64,000 nt of DNA from Hyaloscypha bicolor E (Eukaryota; Ascomycota; Leotiomycetes; Helotiales; Hyaloscyphaceae): the NCBI RefSeq assembly GCF_002865645.1, contig NW_020194554.1, positions 496,001 to 560,000 on the forward strand. Direction: 5' to 3'. Shown here piece by piece: positions 10,795 through 21,439 of the stretch (positions within the stretch are counted from its first letter, which is position 1; every line of letters begins with the position of its first letter). Below the pieces are notes generated by a model. That model saw only the letters and a list, made by a program, of their open reading frames with translations. It had not been told where the DNA came from and made no database searches. A program made the position numbers and the translations under genes.

Positions 10795-13246
10795 AAATGC
10801 AGAAGAAATATACACATCCAATGTACCGACTTATCGTCTTCTGCAAAAATTCAGAGTGCTATTACGGAGGCCTCGGCCATGGCTACAAGCAATAGGGGAT
10901 TAATTGCAGCCGTATTCTTTACCGAGACGCAACAAGTTGCTAATTGAATAACACACCAGATGCTCTAGCTCAACTTCTCCTCCCGACAGAAGCTATGGTA
11001 GCTGCTGCCTTTACACCTTTGTTCATAGCCTCCGATGTGCCGACTCTACAAGGTGTGTACCCCCAAGCGAAGCTATTATCATACGAAAACTACAGATAAT
11101 ATGTACTGGTTGAAGGCTTGCGATGACTCAACACCTCCGCGCGGTGCAAGCTGGAAACCTTTAGTGCTATTATCGAGATAGTATCTAGAGGGCTAAGATT
11201 GAGTCACGATCGATCATACGCGCCCCTGTGAGCGACCTCGTCTACCGCTCCATCGATACTACGATTAATAATACCAGAACGAATCACGACAAGTCTTTGC
11301 CAGAGACCACGATCGCGATCAACGACAATATCGACGCACTGGTGAGAGCGCGCCCACAATTATCCTCTCTCGATCGCCGAATCCACGATACTCGATTCAT
11401 ATAAACAAATCACCGATTAATAGAGAAGGTCTAGTAGACTTCCCTCGATATATATATACGTGGAATATACAAGGCTCGGGAAAGCGAGGCATAAGGCCTA
11501 GTAAAGGAAAGACGTATTTATGGGCAGGATAAGCCTGTAATTAATTACTCTATACGTTCAAGACAAGAGAGAAGCTAGTTAAGGGGTAGATACGAGGGCC
11601 TCTTCTGAGGAGACACGCATCTCCGGCTTCGGTGACGGTATTGCCTACTAGGGCCCCTTATCGCGAAGAGGGGAGGGTAAGAGTATAAAGCGAGCTTGTC
11701 TTGGGATCTCTTACCCTGGAGGATGGTTTAGTCAACGGAAACCTGTTAAACGTACGTCTCAACGAGGCCTTTGCATATGGAGATAGTAGTAATACGGGCC
11801 AAATATTATACTACTTTGGATTTGTATCAAGGGAATAGAATGAGAGGCTTAGCCCGTTCTATACTTTTGATATAATGAGCAGGTAGTTCCACCAGGTATA
11901 CGGATGGCTATATCATATTCGAGTCCCTTACCACGATTGTCCCATTTGCCTCGCTGGGGGATCAAGTCTGGACAGTCACGAGAGCCACGAGGTCTTTGTA
12001 CCTCGTTATTTTCAAAAGAAACCATAGTCTTTCCTTTGTATATTATATATTGGAGATTTAGGCTCAGCTTTATAGCCACTCAGGAGGCTCTGTATTCTAT
12101 GACTAAATCAATCAATCAATCTATGTACTGGTTGACTGACTCCCGCAGGACTCTATACCAGAGTGCAAAATATTGCCACCGATCCATTGTTCGTTACATT
12201 CTTTTGCGATGAGAACCACATTCAATGGTCCGACCCGCGAAACGGCTGGATGGACACAGCTTATACCTATACGGCCAAGGACGGCAAAATCAAGCATGTT
12301 ACACAGTACAGAATTGCTGCCGGTAATCCAGGCACGTTGCCTGGGACAAAAGGGTCGTATACGAGTGAGCCTTGGTGAATCAATTGGCTATACCTACCCT
12401 ACCTTGCGTGGGTCTACTGACTCAGGCGCAGGCTACCAAATCCAAAAGACTGCCGATGTGGCAGATTGCTCCGATCAGGCGCATGTATACGTTTGGCCTG
12501 CTAGGATCAACCCACCTATTGACGGCTCCGATGGCTATGATCATCGCTCTCTAAGCGAAATCAACTCACAGGGGATTGATCTCCACTTCGCAGCCCTGGA
12601 TACCATCAAACCACTCTCTGAGACCATCTTCCACGAGGTATATGTCGACCTTTTAAGAGGTAGTGGACTGCGGAAGCTAAAATATGAACAGCTCATGCAC
12701 GTTTACGGTGGCCGTAAGTGATTTCCCATATCAATTCAAAACCATGTAATATGCAACGGCGTGTAATACTAACTATTCAAACGTCCGTTGTCAACCCCAC
12801 CAGCGGTGTAAAGAACATAGTTGATATAATTAATGGAAACCGGATCCGCGGTTACCAGCCTTGCGTCTCAACGAATGTAAATCGATTAGTCAACGGTTAT
12901 ACACCGCTCCAGGCTGCTGATCCTCCCACGATTTTGGCTAAAGGTATGTCGTGTTTTTTAGTCACGGGAACTTCTCTCTGAAGTTGCTGACTTGAGGAAA
13001 TATGTAGCTCTTTATCTCCAACCGAAGAATAAGCCGCCCATGATGTGGGATACTGGGGCGGTTGACCCTAACACCGGCGCACCAATTGGGTTGCCCGGAC
13101 CTGGTGCTAACCCTAACGATACCCAACCCCATGGGTCTGTGCGCACAGGGCATTTTCCGGGCATTTTCAGGCTACGCGAAGACTACTTCAGGGTCTCGAA
13201 CAGCAAAAGTCTTCACAATCACTTACCTGTTACAAGACAGCAATAA
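10795..13246 (+). CDS. Secreted HExxH metallopeptidase-like protein (M35 / Lys-endopeptidase-like), possibly decaying
   Basis: Exons read as about 10,795-10,911 (CTDLSSSAKIQSAITEA), 10,960-11,052 (ALAQLLLPTEAMVAAAF), 12,149-12,364 (IATDPLFVTFFCDEN), 12,426-12,637, 12,692-12,713, about 12,805-12,943 and 13,008-13,246. The zinc motif is split by a 54-nt intron: exon 4 ends ..IFHE and exon 5 starts LMH, giving HELMH, preceded by GYDHRSLSEINSQGIDLHFAA. This layout (N-terminal Cys, FFC, HExxH in the C-terminal half) resembles fungal deuterolysin / lysine-specific metalloendopeptidase relatives, which are secreted. Two junctions do not keep phase with canonical sites: the intron at 10,912-10,959, and the one starting at 12,714 (GTAAGT, branch CTAAC). 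The gene may therefore carry small indels. The signal-peptide exon is not identified. The intron at 11,053-12,148 carries a 1-kb insertion. Confidence 0.6.
11114..12121 (+). mobile_element. Non-LTR-type retroposon insertion inside an intron
   Basis: A 1,008-bp block is flanked by a perfect 14-bp direct repeat, TATGTACTGGTTGA, at 11,100-11,113 and 12,122-12,135. It ends in four AATC units (12,106-12,121). A target duplication of this length plus a simple-repeat 3' tail is typical of LINE/SINE insertion by target-primed reverse transcription. Removing it leaves a normal 74-nt intron with GTGTGT, CTGAC and GCAG signals. No reverse transcriptase is visible, so it is either a 5'-truncated LINE or a non-autonomous element. 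A 10-bp inverted repeat AGGGTAAGAG / CTCTTACCCT lies at 11,674-11,717. Confidence 0.75.
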
Positions 13247-14119
13247 ATAATTACGGCCCACGATCCGGGCTTTGAGAATTAAAATAGGTAAAGTATAGTT
13301 CTATTAATTAATTCTCAAAATTTAAAAGTTCTAAAATATTCGTTATCACTAAAATGCCCTGTACGCACAGACCTATGAGGTTGGGCTCGTAAGAGACAGA
13401 TTGCTATTATATGGGAGGGCTAGTATTAAGTCGCTAATGAGAGCAAAAACCGGTTCGATTTACGAAAGCGAAAATATATAAAGATTTATATAACAAATAC
13501 AATTATAGTACTACAATTCAAATTGCTTCCGTTTCAAGTATAAATAAGAGATGAACGATAGCTTATATTACGCTAAAGTATAATAATCTAGATGCTATTA
13601 CTTCAAGCCTAGTCTTACAGTCGAAAATGCTCATAATTATAGTTGGCTAATTTATATAATACTAGTAAACAGTACCTTGTCTTCTATTTACGTGGCTATA
13701 CAGAATACGTTTTCAAGAAAATTGAGTACTCTAACTTTAGCTTTCGTTTTGCACATTAAATAATAGCTGCGCGTATAGTCCGAATACTATTTAAGTTCCG
13801 ATTCTACCGCTATTTAATCCTTCTTATTATGTTAGCACCATGTTACAAGTAAAATGTTAAGGGATAGAATGGTTTACGTTTACTGGGGTTCCGGTTTGGG
13901 ATTAGGTTACTAAGTTTTCTTGGACGTACTTGTATAGAATTAATAAAAGTCGCAAGAACAGAACCTAATGAGCTAGTGCTGACTACGGGTAACGAACGTA
14001 TTAGGACACTAGAGCAGGAACGTGATTGAGTAACCTGAGCATAGCGGCGATGGTGACTAACCGCGTTGGAAGGAAGGGAGGTATAGATTCGATGAGATTA
14101 CTACATTAGTCCGGCCCCC
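13247..14119. other. Gene-free, AT-rich, with one MITE end
   Basis: No coding sequence is seen. Around 13,355-13,391 the sequence TGTACGCACAGACCTATGAGGTTGGGCTCGTA-like matches the right terminal inverted repeat of the elements at 14,629-14,892 and 20,277-20,541, so a diverged copy of that MITE family probably ends here. The rest looks like old repeat debris. Confidence 0.45.
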
Positions 14120-15388
14120 AATCGACACCAGGGGGAGAGGTAGTAGGGGGGAGGCCGTTTTACATTTTCCCAACTTTACTACTTTATATTACAACCACAG
14201 CGCACCACCAAAGTACAAAAGACAGATGTCTATATAGCTCTCCTCTTAGGGATTATTTTAGTGTTTAAATAGAGGTTTTTGGTTGTGTATAGGAAAAGTT
14301 ATGAGTGTTTGAAATCACGTTTGGCGTGCAGATCCTTGTAGTGACATCGTGATATTTATGGGCTGTACCTCCGTAAGACAACGCCGTGAAAACCTAGCTT
14401 AAAACACTAATTTAACGCCGTTCACATCAAATGCTCCTTGCATGCTTCACACTCCCTACTTCTTTTATTTACTTAATAAACACGCTTCTAAATATAAATA
14501 TATCTTTATAAAACGAAAGCGCATACTCTATTTAGTCTATATTATAAGTCATATTAGTTTTATATAAGTAGGTGTTAAGTTATGAGAAAATCAAGATTTC
14601 TTTAGTTTTTGGTGTTCGGATGTGTATAACGAGCCTGTCAAGATAAGTCTGTGCGCTTCAAGCCATTTGCTCACTAACGAGCCCTGTAAGAAATTTTTGA
14701 CTTTTTAAAGTTTATAAGAAATGCCCGAATTATTATCAGATAATACACTTTAGCTTCTTCTACTTATAGTATTAAATAATAAACAATAATGCTTTGTGGT
14801 TATTTAGGGAATTTAAAGTAAAGTGAGTGACTTTGGTTTTCCGAAGCCTGAAAATTAGCCTGAAGCGCACAGACTTATCTTGGCAGGCTCGTAAGCGCAA
14901 AACCGCCCAAACTTCACCTCAAAACATAGTTTTTAGGCTTTTAATCCACTACCTTTTAATTTAACCTTGCCGCATCTAATAGAAGCTATATCATATATAA
15001 ACTAGCCATGGTTTTGCGGGGAAGCTTTTAAATTAAAGGTAGTAGATTATAAGGCGAAAACGTGGTTTGAACGAATTTTGGTAAGGTTTGCGTGCGCCTA
15101 GAAAAACGCTCAAAATCCCCGGTTTTTACTAATTTACTAATAACTTCTTAACTATCTTATTAAGTAATAAGAGACTTAGAATTATATAAGACCTATATTT
15201 TAACTATATATTTATGTCTAGTCTTATTTAATTACGTGGTTGAAAAGTGAATAAGTAAAGTTCACGAAATCAAGTGAACCTCAGAGGGTGTTTAGGAAGG
15301 GTGCGCTGTGCTAAATTAGCGGCTAAAGTTGGGTTTTCACCGAAGTTGTAACGGAAAAAAGTAAAACGACAACCCCCAGGTGTCGATT
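14120..15388. mobile_element. Terminal-inverted-repeat element (about 1.27 kb), non-autonomous
   Basis: The left end AATCGACACC..GGGGG..CCGTTTTACATTTTCCC is mirrored at the right end by AAAGTAAAACGACAACCCCC followed by AGGTGTCGATT, giving imperfect terminal inverted repeats of about 40-50 bp. There is no transposase frame. A second inverted pair lies inside (about 14,925-14,975 with 15,025-15,070), and a separate 264-bp MITE is nested at 14,629-14,892. A related left end recurs at 19,999. No clear target duplication is seen. Confidence 0.65.
14629..14892. mobile_element. 264-bp MITE with ACGAGCCT.. terminal inverted repeats
   Basis: The left end ACGAGCCTGTCAAGATAAGT.. continuing to GTGCGCTTCA is repeated as the near-exact reverse complement at the right end (14,861-14,892), giving a 32-bp TIR with one or two mismatches. 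Length and outermost bases match the element at 20,277-20,541. It contains no coding sequence and is nested in the larger TIR element. Confidence 0.8.
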
Positions 15389-15774
15389 AGGGATGTCTGT
15401 GACGGGTCAAGACCCGATTTTATGCTTGGTACGCTGTGCCTGCGCTTATATAATCGTACCTCTTATTTCTTGGGAATCAGAGCTGGCGCTCTTAGCTTCT
15501 CTCCTGAATGAATCCTCCTTGCACGGCACTGTACGGCACAGTCAGGCGACCCGCATTGCAAGCCTGCCGCACTTTTGGTTGGCTCGCCCCCTCACCAAGA
15601 TCAAACCACTCTCAGCCCCACTAAACTGCTGACCGCAGCCTCCATTCTTCTTTCCTTCCTTCATTAACAACAACCTCATCTCTCTCTCATCGTATAGTGT
15701 TATCTCAACCTACTGTCAAGCTTCATCAGTTCGCAACCCGCGTCCTTCTAAAACAGTTCATTTCCTCATTTAAA
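15389..15774. other. Upstream region of the DUF7704 gene
   Basis: The right part is rich in CT runs (TTCTTTCCTTCCTTC near 15,648 and TCTCTCTCATC near 15,680), a common feature of fungal core promoters and 5' UTRs. No gene is seen. Confidence 0.4.
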
Positions 15775-16224
15775 ATGGCGAACTCTCACATTCCACTCTT
15801 CTATCGCATCTTCTTCTTATACATCGATCCTCTCTTCTGCCTCTCAGCAATCTACCTCTGCTTCTTCGACCACACGACTTACCTCGAAATGGGCATTCCC
15901 CGCGCTCTGACCCGCCAACCCTCGTCCCCCCTTACCTCTCATCTCATCACGGTCCTCGGAGCCTGGTCCGTCTCCATCTTCACCTTGCAAACTCTCCTCC
16001 TGCAACAATATCGCGATGTTAAACTCTGGAAGATCTTCATGTTTGCGATCTTGTTGACGGATCTGGGAATCGTGTATGCGGTTTATGAGGCGGATCCGGT
16101 GATGGCGGTTAGTGTTTCCAAGTGGGAGAAGGCTGAGTGGACGAACAATGGGATTTTCGGGGTGGTGATTGCGATTAGGACGGCATTTTTGTTAGGTATT
16201 GGCGGGGTTGGTAAGCCGAATTAG
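15775..16224 (+). CDS. DUF7704-type small four-helix membrane protein
   Basis: A single exon encodes 149 aa starting MANSHIPLFYRIFFLYIDP. Four hydrophobic segments are visible: about residues 8-30 (FFLYIDPLFCLSAIYLCFF), 58-80 (HLITVLGAWSVSIFTLQTLL), 87-110 (WKIFMFAILLTDLGIVYAVY) and 128-145 (GIFGVVIAIRTAFLLGIG). The spacing and N-terminal motif (RIFFLYIDPL) are those of a widespread small fungal membrane family annotated DUF7704, whose function is unknown. Starting at the ATG at 15,775 avoids an extension of 26 residues that begins at a non-ATG codon. The upstream CT-rich leader supports this start. The gene looks intact. Confidence 0.8.
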   Translation: MANSHIPLFYRIFFLYIDPLFCLSAIYLCFFDHTTYLEMGIPRALTRQPSSPLTSHLITVLGAWSVSIFTLQTLLLQQYRDVKLWKIFMFAILLTDLGIVYAVYEADPVMAVSVSKWEKAEWTNNGIFGVVIAIRTAFLLGIGGVGKPN

Positions 16225-17052
16225 ACGGGGGGTTGAAGTTAAGGGAAAGATGAGAAGTCAGAGGGGTTGCGGTGTGGGTGGGAAATTATCCTAGGTGCGT
16301 ACCGGGGGCTGGGATAGCTTCTCTAAGACAGGGAGAATATATGGAGTAGCAGAGTCGTTTTCATGTACTCTTGTTCTGATAACACAACCTAGATGGACTT
16401 TGGAAAATATGTATTGGAAGAGACCGAGTTAGGAGAGTAGAAGGTGGCTGACAGGGGCTGAGACTGTGCAAAAGGTGCTGCAGCACGGAGTAGTGACAAA
16501 TCCAATAGGGAATACGCCCAAAGTCAACCCCAACTCGCTCATCCTTAAATTACATGGCATCGGGCCCCACTAATTGCAAAAGTCCAGCAACCACCAACAA
16601 TTTCTTCCCTGCACTGGCACTGTAGCCGTCATTACCCTGGTCACTTAAGAGACGTCCCTGCAAAGCGAAAATCCCTGTGGAGCGAAACGCGATCCCTGTA
16701 ATTCCGAATTAAATAATTGAAATTTCAATATACAATATTCTTTATCTACTCCCCGTGTCCCTAATCAGATCTACTGCTTCTACTTTCTCAATGTCTACGT
16801 GGCCAATTTCCTATAGCTTGTGATGCGGTTGATTGATTGCGCTTTAAAGTAGGCCGATAGAGGACTGGTTTCTGACAGCTTCATTTATATTATGCTTTTA
16901 CTATACCTCAACTATAGCTTTGCAATTCAAAACTCTTACGGTAAAAAAAAAGTCACTCTTATTGATATACAAGTGGCTACTCTAGTATTTTTACTCAAAG
17001 GCAGAGCTCTTACTAGTCAGTCAAGGCTGTCTCGCTTTCACCGTTCTCATAC
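16225..17052. other. Intergenic
   Basis: No supported coding sequence. It holds the 3' regions of the DUF7704 gene and of the convergent minus-strand HET gene. Moderately AT-rich. Confidence 0.5.
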
Positions 17053-17276
17053 TTAGAACGGGACGGCTTGGAGTTCCATAGCTTTCAGCAGCTCTCCAAC
17101 GACCTAAAACAATGGATGTTAATAACTCTTTCTTTAACTCTCCAATGCGTAGCTCTTACCCATCTCGCATAGTAGTCAACATTGTTCTGCATGCCGATTA
17201 ACTTCGTATCCAACTGGTCCTCAGACAAGAAAACCGTATTCCTGATTGCCCGAAGGCAGCGCAGAGTATACTCCAC
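17053..17276 (-). CDS. Possible two-exon coding segment downstream of the HET gene
   Basis: On the minus strand, 17,276-17,160 reads MEYTLRCLRAIRNTVF.. to NVDYYARW, and GTAAGA follows. After TTTTAG the frame continues at 17,103 as VVGELLKAMELQAVPF and stops at 17,053, in phase. The splice signals are good. It could be a last exon of the HET gene reached by an unseen intron, or a small separate gene. No family is recognised. Confidence 0.3.
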
Positions 17277-17307
17277 ACCTTCTCCAGTTCACCCCACCAT
17301 AACTTCT

Positions 17308-19375
17308 TCAGATCAAAGTGACGGCCTGGCACAAAACATCGCCTTCAGGAGCGTGTTTCCCCAAATGATCAAGCTTTGGTAAAACCATACCCATTCGACG
17401 ATAATGACCGCTCCCGTTTAGCTCCAATGCAATGACCAACGAGGGATAAAGGACTATAGAGTTCCAAGGCCAGCGCCCAATGACCAGTATGTAGAGCGAG
17501 AATTCCTTCAAAACCTCTTTGCCGATCTTATAGTCCCAATCACATTCGAGACGATCTCCACTGCCAACCTGCAATGCACTACCCTCCCAGATGAGTGGAT
17601 TATCTTCCTCGAAAATATGTACGGGAATCAGAGGTGCCTTCAGTTCGAGCCATCCATCTGTAGCTTGACCGTAATTGTTTAGTTTCTGTCCTGGCACTGT
17701 AATGCTAGCGAGTATGACTGCTGCTAACATTTCACACGATGTATGTCCTTCGTATGCCGTTTGGAAACTACCAAGCGAAGCCCAAGACCACGAAGGTGCA
17801 CGGTAGGGAGGCTTGGGAGGCCACTCTTCCTTATGTTTGTTGGAAGTCCATAGCAATGATCCAGGTAAAGTACTTTTCCAAAGTCCTGCAAGATATGTGT
17901 CACCAAGCTGCTCGTTGAAGAAAGCAGCAATTCCAGAGATAGCTGGTAGTTTATCCGTTATAAATGAGAGTTCCCGATTGCCATAATTTTCTGCAAGCGT
18001 ATCCCAAAGATCCAGGAGTTCTTCTTTCTCTTGCTTATCGACTTTCAACGTCCTATCGTCCGAATGAAAACCGTCTTCTGTGCAGACTTCTGTCATGCAC
18101 TCGAAGTATAGCTGCTTGGTGGCATAATATAGAGTTCGGTGACTGAGGACTCTTTCCTGGAATGTCCATCCCCGAGCACTGATGGGTTCGTCTTCGAGAA
18201 TGTTGATTTGATTGCCAAAATCTCCAAGCTTAAATGGGGCCAAGGAGGCATGAACGACATCGGAAACTTCATTGGAAGTGTATGGAAGTTGAACATATTG
18301 AGCAATGTCACGCTGAACAAGACAGCCAGACAACGGGTTAGCAGCAGCTGACGCACTTATTGTCAAATACGCCTTCGCATAGTACTCTCCCATTTGAGCA
18401 GCTTCAATCTGCCAGTCATCAGCATCTCCTTGGATGATACAGAGAGAATCAATCCAAAGGTAGCGGATTTTGAGATGTCGGCAGATGATCACGGTATCCT
18501 TGAACGTTTGTGGCAGAATCTCCCATGGTATATCAGCCACACGTTCGGCCAACGTTTTTCTTTCGGTGATCAAGCAGACCTTCCCTCCCCATTGGTAGCT
18601 TAGTGTTATGTATTTAGCCATCAGTCCTTTCTTCTCGACAAGTTTAATTTTGCTGTCTGTAGTTTCTCCTAAATCCAGTATTCTCGTGGGCAGTGATCCA
18701 GCCAAGGTAAACTCAGCATGATTCTTGTCGCAATGAGTAACCCAATGATTAACTCGAGACCAAGATTTGTCTGATGCAGGATTTTGTTCAATTAGGCGAC
18801 CAGCAATGTATTGTGCCAACTTTGAGTCTGAAGTCATTCTCACGTTAGCTCCAATCAAGCATATTTTTGATAATGGCTACTTTACCATCATCGACTGTGA
18901 ACACTATGGTGCCTAGGAAATACATGCGCTTGCGCTTTGTTTGCGTCCAAAAAATGAATCCATGTTTATAGACGGACGATGTGGTCTTCGAAATCCAATA
19001 GCGAAATGGGTGACGAGGTTTGTAGAGAATAGCATATGAGTTGACATCCCGCAAATTTTGTTCAAGCTCGCGGACCGGCTCCAGAAGTAGCTTACAAAGG
19101 TCACAACCAACTGCCGCATTTTCGAGGTCCGTAGTGGACTGGTGGTGTGGAATTGCAAAAGATTCTTTGTCCTTCTTGTGCGACAGGTTGTACAAGGCGT
19201 GACCAGGTCCATCCACGAATTTGGTTCCAGAAGGATATTTGTAAGAAGGATGTTTCTTTCGTCGTTCTTCCGCGAGTTGATGTGTTTCGGCTACAGCAGG
19301 GTATGAAATAGCCCCCTTTGCTGGCCCGGGAAGATTCGCGAAATCAATTGACTTGCACAGCTGGCAGAGACCCAT
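17308..19375 (-). CDS. HET-domain (heterokaryon incompatibility) protein
   Basis: Two exons, 19,375-18,886 and 18,827-17,308, join across a 58-nt intron (GTAAAG, CTAAC branch, TTCAG) in matching phase and give 669 aa. The N-terminus MGLCQLCKSIDFANLP and an internal GCDLCKLLLE are the Cys-containing leader common in fungal HET proteins. The HET domain starts near residue 235: KYITLSYQWGG, then ETLAERV-type and LPQTFKDTV, then LKIRYLWIDSLCIIQ, DDWQIEAAQMGEYY and A.LTISA, followed by the RGWTFQERVLSHRTLYY block. All hallmark motifs are present and the frame is open. HET proteins mediate non-self recognition and trigger cell death, but most are uncharacterised. Earlier in-frame Met codons exist up to 19,678; MGLCQLC is chosen by family fit. 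Confidence 0.88.
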
Positions 19376-20119
19376 TGCGATTATTATGGAGATGCATGGG
19401 CGAAAAGAACAGTACCGAGTCATGAACCAAAGATAGGCGGAATAAAGTTGTCCTTTTCGCAGATATGCAGGGCAAATAGCCAGGCAGTGTGGAGAGAAAA
19501 AATGTCTAGCTTGGCTTTTCACGAAACGGAACTGTTTTGGGTGGTGTGGTGGCCTTCGGTAAGGCCGATTTATTAGTAGTGCCATCACTGCAGCTCTCTC
19601 TTCAGCTGAGCTGCTGAGCGTCCCGTCCCGTCCCGCCCCCAAAATACAGCGCAACGTTGAAATGATTGGCTCTGACAAATGAAGTTCTCAGCCCGACAGC
19701 CTCACCTAGTTGCCGACTACCATGCTGGTACAGTAATCATGCATACATTGGCCGTATGGATGAAACCTCTTGCGCAATGCAAATCATATGCATAAATAGC
19801 AGAATTCTTTACTGGAATTGAACGACAACTTTCACTTTAAAACGCATCCCTCGGCATCGGAAAACCTCAGATAGACAATCAATATGGTCAAAACCGGCGT
19901 GTACGCAGGTGCAGGCCCTCAATGTTTGTTATACCGCCTTTGCGGGGGGGTGCTAATTAAGCATTATTAAAACTCTAAAATCCATTGATTGTCTAATCGA
20001 CACCCGGGGGGGTGTCGTTTTACATTTTCCCCAATTAGCGATCACCGTCCCACCAAAAAATTTCCCGGTTGACGTCCAACCGGGCTGTTTTTACGAGGGA
20101 TGATTACGAGTTAGTCTGT
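19376..20119. other. Intergenic with a TIR-element fragment
   Basis: The first part is the HET promoter. A short frame from the ATG at 19,884 (MVKTGVYAGAG..) stops after about 28 codons and may be the 5' stub of a gene cut by repeats. At 19,999, AATCGACACCCGGGGG..GTCGTTTTACATTTTCCCC matches the left end of the element at 14,120, but no right end is visible. Confidence 0.45.
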
Positions 20120-20266
20120 CCCTTCGTCTGGCAAGAAATGGTCCGTACTAGCGGCCGCATCATGCGGATAGCCTGATTGGAGGAGATGGTTGTATTCTTA
20201 TAGGTACCTAACAAGGGATATTCGTGTGCGGCCGCTAGTACGGACCATTTCTTGCCAGACGAAGGG
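20120..20266. repeat. Foldback/MITE with perfect 40-bp inverted arms
   Basis: The arm at 20,120-20,159 (CCCTTCGTCTGGCAAGAAAT onward, ending in a NotI-like GCGGCCGC) is exactly reverse-complementary to 20,227-20,266. The loop is 67 bp. There is no coding sequence. Perfect arms suggest recent insertion or arm conversion. Confidence 0.85.
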
Positions 20267-20276
20267 ATAGGTGATA

Positions 20277-20541
20277 ACGAGCCTACCGACATAAGTCCAT
20301 GGTTTTAGCGATGTTTTCAGGCATCGCAAAAACCGAAGTCGCGCACTTCACTTCACGATTTCTCGATAACTATAGATTAAAACCTTATATAATTCAAGCG
20401 CATAAAATAACAAAAGCCAGAATGAGTTTAGAAGGCCTTTAAACTCAATTCTGAATATAAATTAAAAGTGTCCAAAATAGTTATGGGGTTCGTTTCTTAG
20501 CGAAATGCCCTAAAACCATGGACTTATGTCGGTAGGCTCGT
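20277..20541. mobile_element. 265-bp MITE with ACGAGCCT.. terminal inverted repeats
   Basis: The left end ACGAGCCTACCGACATAAGT.. through CATGGTTTTAG is mirrored exactly at 20,510-20,541. Size and terminal bases match the MITE at 14,629-14,892, and both have TAA adjacent to the ends. It lies immediately right of the 40-bp-arm foldback element. Confidence 0.8.
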
Positions 20542-21439
20542 AAAGACCATAGTGTTCGGAAGTTCGCAATTTGGAAAGAAAATCAGTGTGCCCCTGCCAA
20601 CCCCTGCAACACCCCTGTTTTGCTCGCGTAGCATTCCTAAAACATGGGTGTACGCCCAAAGGGGAAATGACAGGAGGCCAACTCTGATTAGAATGTATAA
20701 GCACTCTCTCTGGGTAAACCCTAGAACGGGTGCTTATGCAATTGAGAATTAATTGGACCCCCCTTCTAACTCCCTTGCCCCGCATTTCGCAAGCTAATTT
20801 TTATAATTTTATCGTAAAGTAAGGCTTTCTTTTTCGGCTATTCTTTAGCCCCCGGTACGCGTACAAAGGTGGGCAAGACGCACGTCCCTCTGTCCCTTAC
20901 TTGTAATCGCTTAGGAAGTATATCCTCAAGGATATACGTACGCTTCCCCTACTTAAGGTATAGGTGTATATACGCTCCTGTGAGGCGCCGAACGCCGTGC
21001 CCCTGGCCTCCTAAGCTCCTAGTATTAGTAGAGAATATACTTTAAATATAGATGTGCTTTGTATACAGATGTGTCCCGTACGCAGTTGTGCCCCACACGC
21101 CGTGAGGCGCCGAAGGCGCCGAACGGGGTGCCCCTAGCCTATTAAGGTCCTAATATTAGTAGAGAAATAAGCTTTAGAACTCCCAGAACTAGCGCTCTGT
21201 CTAGTTTTCCAATCAACGTCCCCAGAGAAGTTTGTGCAGTCATAGTTCTTTACAGTAACGAGTGCAGAAATGGGTAAGTTAATTTTTTATATTTTCTCAG
21301 CAAAGTCATGACCTTCAGAAGTCAGAAAGCGGCGTTTTCGCAAAAATCGCGTGGCCTTCACAAGGACAGCGATAGGGGCTACCACACTTTGCGCCTGTTG
21401 CGTTGCTATTGCAATGAACCGTTCTGTAGTAACAGAATA
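20542..21439. repeat. Repeat-rich spacer with two direct copies of a GTGAGGCGCCGAA unit
   Basis: A block of about 60 bp starting GTGAGGCGCCGAACGCCGTG and ending ATTAGTAGAGAA occurs at 20,980-21,040. It recurs, slightly diverged, at 21,102-21,170. No gene is seen. The block may be LTR or satellite debris. Confidence 0.5.

Noticed and set aside
10357..10821. 154-aa minus-strand frame
   Set aside because: No recognisable motif, and it overlaps antisense the 5' exon of the metallopeptidase-like gene.
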